This document shows positions 1 through 7,028 of a stretch of 10,283 nt of DNA, in pieces; the stretch's first letter is position 1; each line of letters begins with the position of its first letter. The translations under genes were made by a program, and so were the position numbers. Origin of the DNA: Vulcanimicrobiota bacterium (GTDB lineage: Bacteria > Vulcanimicrobiota > Vulcanimicrobiia > Vulcanimicrobiales > Vulcanimicrobiaceae); assembly GCA_003155175.1 (NCBI GenBank), contig PMFP01000061.1:1-10283 (forward strand), written 5' to 3'. The notes under the pieces were generated by a model. It had not been told where the DNA came from. It did no database searches and worked only from the letters and a program-made list of their open reading frames with translations.

Positions 1-4
1 TAAG

Positions 5-1225
5 ATGAACCGCGGACGATTTCTGCTCGGCGCCCTCTCGGGCATCACGGTCGTGGCGAACGCCGACCACGTCTTCGCGCGCGCGCTCGCGGACACGCCG
101 CTTCCGGGGCTTCCGGCCGCCCAAGACCGGATCGTGGTGCTGGTCAACCTGCAGGGCGGAAACGACGGGCTGAACTGCATCGTGCCCTTCGGCAATCCGA
201 ACTACTACCGGCTCCGGCCGACGATCGGCGTCGCGCAGAGCGACGTGCTCGCGATCGACAACCAGCTCGGCTTCAACCCGAACATGAAGTCGCTCAAGGG
301 CATGTACGACAAGGGCATGGTCGCGGTCGTGCAGGGCGTCGGCTATCCCAATCCCGATCACTCGCACTTCCGTTCCACCGAGATCTGGCAGACGGCCGCT
401 CCGGAGAAATACGAACACACCGGCTGGCTCGGGCGTTACCTCGATTCGGCGGGCCTGCCGAAAGACAACCTCTTTAACGGCGTGGCGATCGCGCAGGTGC
501 TGCCCGAAGCGATGATCGGCAACAAAGTGGACGTTCCGGCGATCGCGCAGCTGGGCGGTTACGGCTTGGCGAGCGATCGCAACCTGCAAGCGCGCCACAC
601 CTACACGCAGCTCGTCAACGACAATCGCTTTCCGTTTTCGTCGCCCTACTTGAGCCACGTCGCCGAGATCGAAGATCACGCCCAGCGCGGTTCCGAAGAG
701 CTGCCCAAGCTCGTGGCCGGCTACAAGACCGACGCGAGCTATCCCGCGACGCCCCTGGGCCGCAGCCTCGCGCTGGCCGCGCAGATCGCCGGCAGCAACA
801 TCGGAACGCGCGTGCTCTACGTGCAGCACGGGTCGTTCGACACGCACGTCAGCCAAAAGGGCACGCAAGACCGTCTGCTGGGCGAGTTCTCGGACGCGAT
901 CGCCGCGTTTTACGACGATCTTACCGCGCACGGCAACGCCGATCGCGTGCTCACCGTGACGTTTAGCGAGTTCGGCCGGCGCATCGAGGAGAACGGCAGC
1001 CGCGGCACCGACCACGGCGAGGCCTCGCCGCTCTTCCTCATCGGTGGCGGCGTCAAGGGCGGGCTCTACGGGACGCATCCCGACCTGGGGCAAGCCAACA
1101 TGGGCAACCTGGCGTTCACGACCGACTTTCGCAGCGTGTACGCGACGGTGCTCGAGCGCTGGCTCGGACGTCCCTCGCAAGCGATCCTCAACGGCAGCTT
1201 CCCGACCATCACGGCGCTCGGGTAG
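5..1225 (+). CDS. DUF1501 domain-containing exported protein
   Basis: This 406-residue protein belongs to the DUF1501 family, whose fold is related to the alkaline phosphatase/sulfatase superfamily; its substrate is unknown. Family landmarks in order are GGNDGLN (residues 51-57), DHSHFRSTEIWQT (118-130), HGSFDTH (275-281), FSEFGRR (320-326) and GTDHG (334-338), then a glycine-rich stretch and a C-terminal VLERWLG. Length is normal for the family. The N-terminus (RGRFLLG followed by small hydrophobic residues) resembles a degenerate Tat signal, but the twin arginine is broken by a glycine, so export is inferred. DUF1501 genes often follow a DUF1800 gene; a TAA at positions 1-3 directly before the ATG could be the stop of such a neighbour outside the window. 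The MBL hydrolase gene follows after 44 nt. The family call is firm; the biochemical role is not known. Confidence 0.93.
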   Translation: MNRGRFLLGALSGITVVANADHVFARALADTPLPGLPAAQDRIVVLVNLQGGNDGLNCIVPFGNPNYYRLRPTIGVAQSDVLAIDNQLGFNPNMKSLKGMYDKGMVAVVQGVGYPNPDHSHFRSTEIWQTAAPEKYEHTGWLGRYLDSAGLPKDNLFNGVAIAQVLPEAMIGNKVDVPAIAQLGGYGLASDRNLQARHTYTQLVNDNRFPFSSPYLSHVAEIEDHAQRGSEELPKLVAGYKTDASYPATPLGRSLALAAQIAGSNIGTRVLYVQHGSFDTHVSQKGTQDRLLGEFSDAIAAFYDDLTAHGNADRVLTVTFSEFGRRIEENGSRGTDHGEASPLFLIGGGVKGGLYGTHPDLGQANMGNLAFTTDFRSVYATVLERWLGRPSQAILNGSFPTITALG

Positions 1226-1269
1226 CAGCGGCGCAGGGCGCGCAATCCGCGCCGTGCAAGGTTGCGCCC

Positions 1270-2067
1270 TTGACCAGCATACGTTTTTTGGGAACCGGCG
1301 GCGCGCGCTTCGTCGTCGCGCGACAGATTCGCGCGTCGGGCGGCATGTGGATGCGCTTCGGGGAGACGCAGATTCACGTGGACCCGGGTCCCGGCGCACT
1401 CGTTCGCGCGCTCTCGCAGATGCCGCCGTGCAATCCGCGCGAGCTCGACGCGATCGTGCTCTCGCACAAGCACCTCGACCACTCGTGCGACGTCAACGCC
1501 ATGATCGAAGCGATGACGGCGGGCGGCTTCCGTCGCCGCGGCGCGATCCTGGCTCCGGCCGATGCGTTCGAGGACGGCGCGGTGATCTTGCCCTACGCGG
1601 CGCGCTTCGCGGAGAGCGTCGTGCACGTGGAAGCGTCCGGCGGGCCATACCGGATCGGTGAGGACGTCGAACTGCGCACGTCGATCGCGCATCTGCATGC
1701 GGCACAAACCTACGGCATGCATTTTTCGCACGGGCAGACGCGCGTCTCGTACCTGCCGTGCGGACGCTGGTTTGAGGGCTTAGCCGAAGATTACGCGAGC
1801 CATCGTCCGCAAGTGCTGATCGTCAACGTGCTGCGCTACAGCGACGGTCTGAAGGTGGATCATCTGACCTGGGAGCAAGCGCGGCGCATCGTCGAGACCG
1901 TTCGTCCGCAGGTCGCGGTGTTCCAGCACTTCGGAACCAAGATGCTCGAAGCCGGTCCGCAGCGGCTCGCGCAGCAACTCGAGGACGATCTCGGTCTTCG
2001 CGCCATCGCCGCGCACGACGGCATGGTGCTCGACGTCGAGACCGAGGTCGCGGCCGTTGCCGGTTGA
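1270..2067 (+). CDS. MBL-fold metallo-hydrolase (beta-lactamase-like)
   Basis: This 265-residue cytoplasmic protein is of the metallo-beta-lactamase fold. The metal-binding signature HxHxDH is intact as HKHLDH (H66, H68, D70, H71), after a typical LGTGG opening and an IHVDPGPGALVR segment. Later histidines at 141/143, 198 (VDHLTWEQAR) and 220 (QHFGTKML) fit further ligands or the fold core. Where related proteins usually carry a metal-bridging Asp (often in a DT pair after a strand), this one reads SYLPCGRW (160-167) with no acidic residue, so one metal site may be altered. That comparison is from memory of the family. The start is TTG with AAGG 8 nt upstream; I saw no better in-frame start. 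The GNAT gene overlaps its end by 11 nt, so the two are probably cotranscribed. The substrate cannot be told from sequence. Confidence 0.88.
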   Translation: MTSIRFLGTGGARFVVARQIRASGGMWMRFGETQIHVDPGPGALVRALSQMPPCNPRELDAIVLSHKHLDHSCDVNAMIEAMTAGGFRRRGAILAPADAFEDGAVILPYAARFAESVVHVEASGGPYRIGEDVELRTSIAHLHAAQTYGMHFSHGQTRVSYLPCGRWFEGLAEDYASHRPQVLIVNVLRYSDGLKVDHLTWEQARRIVETVRPQVAVFQHFGTKMLEAGPQRLAQQLEDDLGLRAIAAHDGMVLDVETEVAAVAG

Positions 2068-2482
2068 GATCCTGAGCGTGCAGCCCGAAGCCAACGCCGC
2101 GTTCGCGCGCGCGCACGATCGCGAGGCGCTCAAGAGCTACTACGGCTTCACGGTGGTGTGGCACGAGCAGCGTCACGATTTTAGCGCGGTCGAAGACGGT
2201 ACGACGCTCGGCGTCGCGACGATCGAGATTGCCGCGTCGCTCGCGACCGTGAAGGGCGTGATCGTCGCACCGGAAGCGCGCCGGCGCGGGATCGGGCGCG
2301 CGCTGCTCGCGCAGGCGTCGGACGTGGCGAACTACTACAACTGCCACAAGATGACGGCCGAGGCGCCGCACGGGAGCGCGGCCCAAGCCTTCTTAGAAGC
2401 CTGCGGTTACCACGTCGAAGCGGTGCTTCCGCAGCACGCGTTCAAACTCGATATGGCCGTCCTGCGCAAGTTCTTGCTATAA
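2057..2482 (+). CDS. GNAT family N-acetyltransferase
   Basis: This 141-residue protein is a single-domain GNAT acetyltransferase, expected to transfer an acetyl group from acetyl-CoA to an amine. Motif A is clear at residues 66-85: a strand VKGVIV, then APEARRRGIGRALL, with the Q/RxxGxG pyrophosphate-binding loop as RRGIGR (76-81). Motif B follows as SAAQAFLEACGYHVEA (107-122), the usual helix plus FxxxGY-like turn. The N-terminal half is less typical. The start is TTG inside the last codons of the MBL gene (11-nt overlap), which implies translational coupling; GTG codons further in would cut into the fold. Its stop overlaps by 6 bp the stop of the convergent secreted-protein gene. The acceptor substrate is unknown. 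The pairing with an MBL hydrolase gives no specific pathway. Confidence 0.88.
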   Translation: MPVEILSVQPEANAAFARAHDREALKSYYGFTVVWHEQRHDFSAVEDGTTLGVATIEIAASLATVKGVIVAPEARRRGIGRALLAQASDVANYYNCHKMTAEAPHGSAAQAFLEACGYHVEAVLPQHAFKLDMAVLRKFLL

Positions 2483-3682
2483 CGGCGGGCGCCGCGGCGG
2501 CGCGTTCGCGGCCGCGCGGTGCACGGGCGCCGGCGGCGCCGCATGTTGCGCGGGCGGCGCCGCGTGCGGTGCGGGCGGCCGCGGGGCGGGCTCGGGCGCG
2601 CGTTCGACCTGCTCGCGATAGACGGGAGCGCGATAGACCGGCGCCTGGTTCGGCGGCGGAATCGCGGCGGGCTGTCCGTACCGGGGCGGCGCTCCCGGCC
2701 CGGCGGAGCGGGGACCTTCGACCGGCGCGTTCGTCTGCGCGCGATACAGGATTCCGCGGCCTTGCGGCCACTGCTGCAGAACCTGAAGATTGTCGCGCGC
2801 CGATCCGCGATACAAGATCACGTTGCCGGTCTGGCTCGTCGCGGTGACGACCGGCGCCGACGGATCCGCGGTGCGGCCGCCGTAGCCGTCGAGAACGCGT
2901 CCCTGCGTGCTGTGCGCTCCGAAACTTGCGCTGCCGCTTCCGACGCCGAGCGCGACGTTGCCGCGCTGGGACTCAAAGCGCGCCAGCCCCGGCTGAAACG
3001 ATCCGTTGTCGAACAGGATGTTGCCGTTGACGCTGGTCGCCTGAATCTGACGCGCGTCGCAATTGCTGAAGACCAGGTTTGCAGTCAGACTCCGCACGCG
3101 CAACCGTTCGAACGACGAATTCTGCGCCGTCAGGCGTCCGTGCAGCACTTGCACGAACCCGGTTCCGGCGACGTTGTCGAGGCGGATCTGGCCTCTGCGC
3201 AGGATCGTGACGAACGTTCCGCCGCGATAGCCGTCCATCGCGATCGATCCGCGTCCGACGCGCGCGACGACGAACGCCGTGTTCTGTGGAATCATAACGG
3301 TCGTCGCGCCGTCACCGTGCACCGTCACCGCGTCGTGCGCTTGGCCCGCGAGCGAAGGCAGCACGAAGCTCTCAGGCGGCAGCGAGACGTCGCCCCGTGC
3401 GCTTTGCCCCGACTCGGCCCAGATCGGAATCTTGGCAGGCAAGCGCGAGCCGACGACGCCGGCCGGAACGTACCGCGCGACCGCGCCGTCACCGTCCACT
3501 TCGACTTGCTGGCGGTTCCAGGTGTGCACGGTAATGTCGGCGTTCCCGCCCTGCACGACGACGACGGGACTCCCGCCGACGGCGAACGTTTCCGGGTCTG
3601 CCGGAGCGGCGTGCGGCCATGCTAAGGCCAACGGCAACGCAACCGTTGCCGCCGACAGCAACCGCCACCGTCTCGCGCTCAT
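2477..3682 (-). CDS. Secreted beta-repeat (DUF4097-like) protein with proline-rich tail
   Basis: This 401-residue protein has an N-terminal signal peptide: RRWR, then a hydrophobic core at about 8-22 and a likely cleavage after AAPA near residue 28. Residues 30-315 are short alternating beta strands with turns such as GNADITVHTW, GRGSIAMDG, RGQIRLDNVAG, NGNILFDNG, RGNVALG and TGNVILYRG. This pattern suggests a beta-solenoid of the DUF4097 or adhesin type. The last 80 or so residues (319-401) are very rich in Pro, Ala, His and Arg with short repeats (APVYR twice, HAAPPA twice), and look disordered or wall/surface-spanning. It is the last gene of the minus-strand run, 31 nt after the kinase gene, so it may be an output or a sensed surface structure. 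The SD-like AAGGGG abuts the ATG with no spacer, which is unusual; the signal peptide still supports this start. The family assignment is tentative. Confidence 0.8.
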   Translation of the reverse strand: MSARRWRLLSAATVALPLALAWPHAAPADPETFAVGGSPVVVVQGGNADITVHTWNRQQVEVDGDGAVARYVPAGVVGSRLPAKIPIWAESGQSARGDVSLPPESFVLPSLAGQAHDAVTVHGDGATTVMIPQNTAFVVARVGRGSIAMDGYRGGTFVTILRRGQIRLDNVAGTGFVQVLHGRLTAQNSSFERLRVRSLTANLVFSNCDARQIQATSVNGNILFDNGSFQPGLARFESQRGNVALGVGSGSASFGAHSTQGRVLDGYGGRTADPSAPVVTATSQTGNVILYRGSARDNLQVLQQWPQGRGILYRAQTNAPVEGPRSAGPGAPPRYGQPAAIPPPNQAPVYRAPVYREQVERAPEPAPRPPAPHAAPPAQHAAPPAPVHRAAANAPPRRPPL

Positions 3683-3713
3683 CCCCTTAGTCTAGGGCGG
3701 CGGAGAGCCGGCA

Positions 3714-5135
3714 TCATGAGGAATCCGTGAGCGGACGCTGCAGTGCCGGAAAAGTCGCTCGGAACAGCGTGCCTCCGCCGGGGCGGCGCATCGCCTCGAC
3801 GTGACCGCCGTGCACGCGCGCGATCGAGCGCACGATGGCCAGACCCAGGCCCGTGCCCGCGACCTCGCGCGAACGCGATTTGTCCGCCCGGTAGAAGCGA
3901 TCGAATACCAGCGGCAGCTCGTCTTCGGGGATGCCGGGCCCCGTGTCGGCGACTTCGATCCAGGCCGTCTCGCCCGACGTGCCGGCGCGCACGAAGACGC
4001 CACCGCGCTCGGTGAACTTCAGGGCGTTGTCCACCAGATTGGCGACGAGCTGGCGCAGCAGCTGCGGGTCGCCCATGATCGTGCCGTCGCCGTCCAGAAC
4101 CTCGAGCGAGAGGTTCTCTTCCCTCGCGCGCTGGGCCGCGCTCGCAACGACGTCGGCGGCGACCGCTCGCAGCGAGACCGGCGTCTTGGGAATCGCGTCG
4201 CCGCGATCGGCCTTTGCCAGCGTGAGCATGCCGTTGACCATGCCGGCCAGCGAGGCGCTCTCGCCGACGATCGTGTTCAAACTCTCGACGCGCGTGCGTT
4301 CGTCGCGATCGCCCCAGCGCAGCAGCATCTGCGCGTTGGCGTTAATGGAGGTGAGCGGCGTCTTGAGTTCGTGCGAGGCATCGGAGATGAATTGACGTTC
4401 GCGTGCGAACGCTTCTTCGAGCCGCGCGAGCAAGTCGTCGAAACTCTCGGCCAACTGGCCGATTTCGTCGTTGCGGTGCGGCCACGCCAAACGCCGGTCG
4501 AGCCGATCCGAGCCGATCTCTCGCATCTCGTGCGAGAGCTGATTGATCGGACGCGTCGCTTGCGACGCGAGCAGATAGGAGAGCAGCGTGACCGCCAGCA
4601 TCGCGACCAGGATGATGGCGAGCGTCGCGCTGCGCGTCTGCGCGAAGGCCCGGTTGAGCGCGTCGAGCGGCTCGGCCACATAAATGATCGCCGCCGAGTC
4701 GCCGAGCTGCAGGTAGCGGTCCTCGACCAGGAACGGCTCGCCATGCAAATCCACCTGCCGGAAGTCGCGCGGATGCTCCGCGGACAGGCTAGGATTCTTG
4801 GGGATCGTGCGCCCACCCAGATTCGAAGTCTTTGCCAGCGGATAGCCTTGCGCGTTGTCCACCTGGACGAAGCTCGTCGGCGACTCCCAGTCGGCCAGGT
4901 TGTTGGTGTTGAGCAGCAGTTCCCACGACTGCGCGGAACGGTCGTCGATCGCAAGCGGCCCGGATGCGGGCTGCACGGTCTGCACGATGTCGCGCATCGT
5001 CGAGTCGATGCGCGCGTGCGCTTCGTCGGAGAGGATCTGCTGGAAACGCCAGGCGATGAGGCCGCTGGTGACCGCCAGAACCAGAATCAACAGCGCGGCG
5101 TACCACGCCGCAATTCGCCACGTGAGCGAGGGCAC
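3714..5135 (-). CDS. Two-component sensor histidine kinase (HAMP, HisKA, HATPase)
   Basis: This 473-residue inner-membrane kinase phosphorylates itself on His and passes the phosphate to the adjacent regulator. In order it has TM1 (about 11-29), an extracytoplasmic sensor region (about 32-165), TM2 (about 170-190), a HAMP linker (about 191-245), and the dimerisation H-box FISDASHELKTPL with H255. The catalytic domain follows, with N-box NLVDNALKF (366-374), G1 DTGPGIP (397-403), F-box FDRFYR (411-416) and G2 GTGLGLAIV (427-435). All key residues are present. I chose the GTG at 5135 rather than an upstream start: the extra residues would lie over the regulator gene in another frame and look like coding shadow, and an AGGG sits 6 nt before this GTG, overlapping the regulator stop. 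The gap to the regulator is 8 nt, so the pair is coupled. The architecture resembles CusS/BaeS/TcrY-like kinases; the signal is unknown. Confidence 0.95.
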   Translation of the reverse strand: MPSLTWRIAAWYAALLILVLAVTSGLIAWRFQQILSDEAHARIDSTMRDIVQTVQPASGPLAIDDRSAQSWELLLNTNNLADWESPTSFVQVDNAQGYPLAKTSNLGGRTIPKNPSLSAEHPRDFRQVDLHGEPFLVEDRYLQLGDSAAIIYVAEPLDALNRAFAQTRSATLAIILVAMLAVTLLSYLLASQATRPINQLSHEMREIGSDRLDRRLAWPHRNDEIGQLAESFDDLLARLEEAFARERQFISDASHELKTPLTSINANAQMLLRWGDRDERTRVESLNTIVGESASLAGMVNGMLTLAKADRGDAIPKTPVSLRAVAADVVASAAQRAREENLSLEVLDGDGTIMGDPQLLRQLVANLVDNALKFTERGGVFVRAGTSGETAWIEVADTGPGIPEDELPLVFDRFYRADKSRSREVAGTGLGLAIVRSIARVHGGHVEAMRRPGGGTLFRATFPALQRPLTDSS

Positions 5136-5143
5136 GTTACGCC

Positions 5144-5821
5144 CTAGTCCTTGATGGTATAGCCGACGCCGCGCACCGTGCCGATCAGTTTGTCGTCGAA
5201 GTCGTCGTCGATCTTGCCGCGCAGGTAGCGGATGTAGACGTCGATGAGGTTCGAGTCGCCCAGGAAGTCGCTTCCCCACACGCCGTTGAAGAGCTCGTCG
5301 CGCGTGTGCACTTTATTGCGGTGCAGCAACAGATACTCGAGCAGTGCGTACTCTTTGGCGGTCAGAGCGATCTCTTTGTCGCCGCGGCGGACTTCGCGAC
5401 GGTCGCGGTCCATCACCACGTCGCGGTAGACGATGACGTTGCTCTGCGGCGTTCGTTCGCGCAACCGGGCGCGGACGCGCGCGAGCAGTTCCTCCGTGGC
5501 GAACGGTTTGGTGATGTAGTCGTCCGCGCCTAAATCCAGGCCCGCGACGCGATCGGGCACGCGGTCTTTGGCGGTGAGCATGATGATGGGCACGCGGCTC
5601 TTCGCGCGGATCCGCTTGCAGACTTCCGAACCGTCCATGCGCGGCAGCATGAGGTCCAGGATCACCAGGTCGGGCTCTTTGAGCGCCTTTTCGAGGCCTT
5701 GCAAGCCGTCGCGCGCGACGTCAACCTCGTAGCCCTCGTGCTCGAGCTCGAGCTGAAGAACGCGGGCGATGGCGGCGTCGTCCTCGACGACGAGGACTTT
5801 AGGCGTGCGCGAATGCTCCAT
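5144..5821 (-). CDS. OmpR/PhoB-family response regulator
   Basis: This 225-residue cytoplasmic DNA-binding regulator is the partner of the downstream kinase. The receiver domain (about 8-120) has the acidic pair E13/D14, phosphoacceptor D56 in LDLMLPRMDG, T83 in MLTAKD and K105 in TKPF, all conserved. The C-terminal winged-helix domain (about 130-225) shows EIALTAKEYALLEYLLLHRN, a recognition-helix region at SNLIDVYIRYLRGKI, and the terminal wing GTVRGVGYTI, typical of OmpR/PhoB. Length is standard. The ATG start is 9 nt after the stop of the small membrane-protein gene, with only a weak purine stretch (AAGACGA) ahead of it, so translation may depend on the upstream gene. No target operator is recognised in the window. 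Confidence 0.96.
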   Translation of the reverse strand: MEHSRTPKVLVVEDDAAIARVLQLELEHEGYEVDVARDGLQGLEKALKEPDLVILDLMLPRMDGSEVCKRIRAKSRVPIIMLTAKDRVPDRVAGLDLGADDYITKPFATEELLARVRARLRERTPQSNVIVYRDVVMDRDRREVRRGDKEIALTAKEYALLEYLLLHRNKVHTRDELFNGVWGSDFLGDSNLIDVYIRYLRGKIDDDFDDKLIGTVRGVGYTIKD

Positions 5822-5830
5822 GCATTCGTC

Positions 5831-6214
5831 TTATCGGTTCGGGCGGCTCTGAGCCTTCCGCGAAACCGGAGCGAAGGATGAGGTTCCGGTGAAAAACTGC
5901 ATCCAGATTGCCGTCGCGCCGCCGAGCGCGACCCACCACAGGATCGAGAAGTCGGAGAGCGTGTGGCCGAGCGAGAAGCCGATGGTTTGAACGGATTGCT
6001 GGAAGAGGTGGCCGCCGTCCGAGAAGACGTTGATCGCGAGCCAGACCATGAGCGCGAGAATCGCGCCGAGCCCGGCGACTTCCCAGGGCGCGAACGCGGG
6101 CGCCGGAGCGTAGATCGTGGAGGTCAGAATCGCAGCGCGTAGACCGGCCGGCGGCTCTTCGAGGGGGAGCGCGAACAAGGCCCGGTCCAGAGCGTCGTCG
6201 TCGTAGTTATTCAT
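5831..6214 (-). CDS. Small two-helix membrane protein, candidate anti-sigma factor
   Basis: I do not recognise a family for this 127-residue protein. The N-terminal 40 residues are acidic then amphipathic (DDDALDRALFALPLEEPP, then AGLRAAIL), similar in style to the cytoplasmic sigma-binding part of membrane anti-sigma factors. Two hydrophobic helices follow at about 45-64 and 88-108 with a short loop between them, and a basic tail ends the protein, so both ends probably face the cytoplasm. There is no cysteine at all, so it is not a zinc-binding (HxxxCxxC) anti-sigma factor. Its ATG overlaps the sigma-factor stop by 4 nt (ATGA), the usual arrangement of sigma/anti-sigma pairs, and this context is the main support for the role. 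Equally it could be a small membrane accessory protein of the operon. Confidence 0.75.
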   Translation of the reverse strand: MNNYDDDALDRALFALPLEEPPAGLRAAILTSTIYAPAPAFAPWEVAGLGAILALMVWLAINVFSDGGHLFQQSVQTIGFSLGHTLSDFSILWWVALGGATAIWMQFFTGTSSFAPVSRKAQSRPNR

Positions 6215-6801
6215 GATTCCGTTACCTCCGCCGCGCTCAGCATCTTGCGAAGCTGTTCTTTAGCGCGGAATAAATGCGTCTTCACCGTTCCCATCGGCAA
6301 TCCCAGCACTCCTGCGATTTCTTCGTACTGTTTGCCTTGAAGGTGGTAGAGCGTGATTACCGTCCGGTACTTTTCCGGAAGCGCCTCGATGGCTGCCCGC
6401 AGCCGGGAAGCCTCGTCCAGAGCCAGGACTTGCCCTTCCGGACCGGCCGCCGGATCGGCGCGATCCGGCAGTTCTTCATTACTATAACGCTTGCGGCGGT
6501 TCAAACGGTCGCAGCTCGCGTGGTAGGCGATCGCGAATATCCAGGTCGAGAACCGGGCCTCCGGCTTAAAGGTCCGCAGGCTTCGGAACGCCTTGAAGAA
6601 CGCCTCCTGAGCGACGTCCCGCGCTTCCTCGACGTCGTGCAGCGTGCGGTAGGCCAAGTGATAGACCGCCCGGTCGTACCGCTCCACGAGTGTGGAAAAA
6701 GCCTCGGAGTTGCCGCCGAGGGTCATCGCCACGAGCTCTGAGTCGGCCGGGCCGGCTGTTACCGGGTCGATGCGCGGGGCCTCCGCGAGTGCTGCGGACA
6801 C
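6211..6801 (-). CDS. ECF-family RNA polymerase sigma factor
   Basis: This 196-residue sigma-70 family extracytoplasmic-function factor directs RNA polymerase to a specific promoter set. Region 2 spans about residues 35-105, with DVAQEAFFKAFRSL (62-75) and FSTWIFAIAYHASCDRLNRRKR (84-105), which hold the core-binding and -10-recognition segments. A short acidic linker leads to region 4 (about 130-190), with LPEKYRTVITLYHLQG and the helix-turn-helix YEEIAGVLGLPMGTVKTHLFRAKEQLRKM. I prefer the GTG at 6801, with AGG 6 nt before it. A TTG at 6900 in the same frame would add 33 basic, non-conserved residues and would run through a strong hairpin. It heads the minus-strand operon and overlaps the candidate anti-sigma gene by 4 nt. 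Many ECF factors regulate their own operon, but I could not identify such a promoter here. Confidence 0.93.
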   Translation of the reverse strand: MSAALAEAPRIDPVTAGPADSELVAMTLGGNSEAFSTLVERYDRAVYHLAYRTLHDVEEARDVAQEAFFKAFRSLRTFKPEARFSTWIFAIAYHASCDRLNRRKRYSNEELPDRADPAAGPEGQVLALDEASRLRAAIEALPEKYRTVITLYHLQGKQYEEIAGVLGLPMGTVKTHLFRAKEQLRKMLSAAEVTES

Positions 6802-6834
6802 GTCTTGCCTACGCGCGAGGGGGGCCTGGTGTTT

Positions 6835-6870
6835 CGATCCGGCCCGTGAAACAAGGCGCGGGCCGGGTCG
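6835..6870 (-). promoter_or_regulatory. Hairpin in the leader of the sigma-factor gene
   Basis: An inverted repeat pairs 6835-6846 with 6859-6870: eight perfect central pairs (CCGGCCCG with CGGGCCGG), one G-T wobble, then three more pairs, around a 12-nt loop. It lies 33 nt upstream of the preferred GTG start of the sigma gene, in the 227-nt interval shared with the divergent gene at 7029. It could be an operator dyad or an RNA structure in the sigma leader. The stem is very GC-rich, so chance in this genome is possible. If translation really starts at the TTG at 6900, it would be coding sequence instead. The rest of the 6802-7028 interval shows no convincing -10/-35 pair on either strand. 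Confidence 0.35.
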
Positions 6871-7028
6871 TATCTGGGACAGGAAACGAACTGGAGGCAA
6901 ACACCCAACATGATCATCCTACCCAGAAAAACACTGCCCGGAGGGGGCCGCACCACGCTGCCCTCGCAAGACGAGCCCGCGTCGGCCGCCCAGCGTCCGA
7001 CGTTCGAAGGGTGGGGTCCGCGAATCTG

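Noticed and set aside
1236..1269. Short GC-rich inverted repeats (GGCGCG/CGCGCC and GGGCGC/GCGCCC) between the DUF1501 and MBL genes.
   Set aside because: Six-base stems of only G and C, with no T-tract, are expected by chance at this composition; not enough for a terminator or operator.
3801..5147. A 448-codon plus-strand open frame opposite the histidine kinase, and a 368-codon one at 2519-3625 opposite the secreted protein.
   Set aside because: Both lie fully antisense to genes with clear domains, are rich in Arg and Ala as GC-rich shadow frames are, and show no family motif.
6882..6887. GGAAAC on the plus strand, resembling an ECF sigma -35 element ahead of the repeat-protein gene.
   Set aside because: No matching -10 (such as CGTC or TCTAA-like) is found 15-18 nt downstream, and the distance to the start at 7029 is large.
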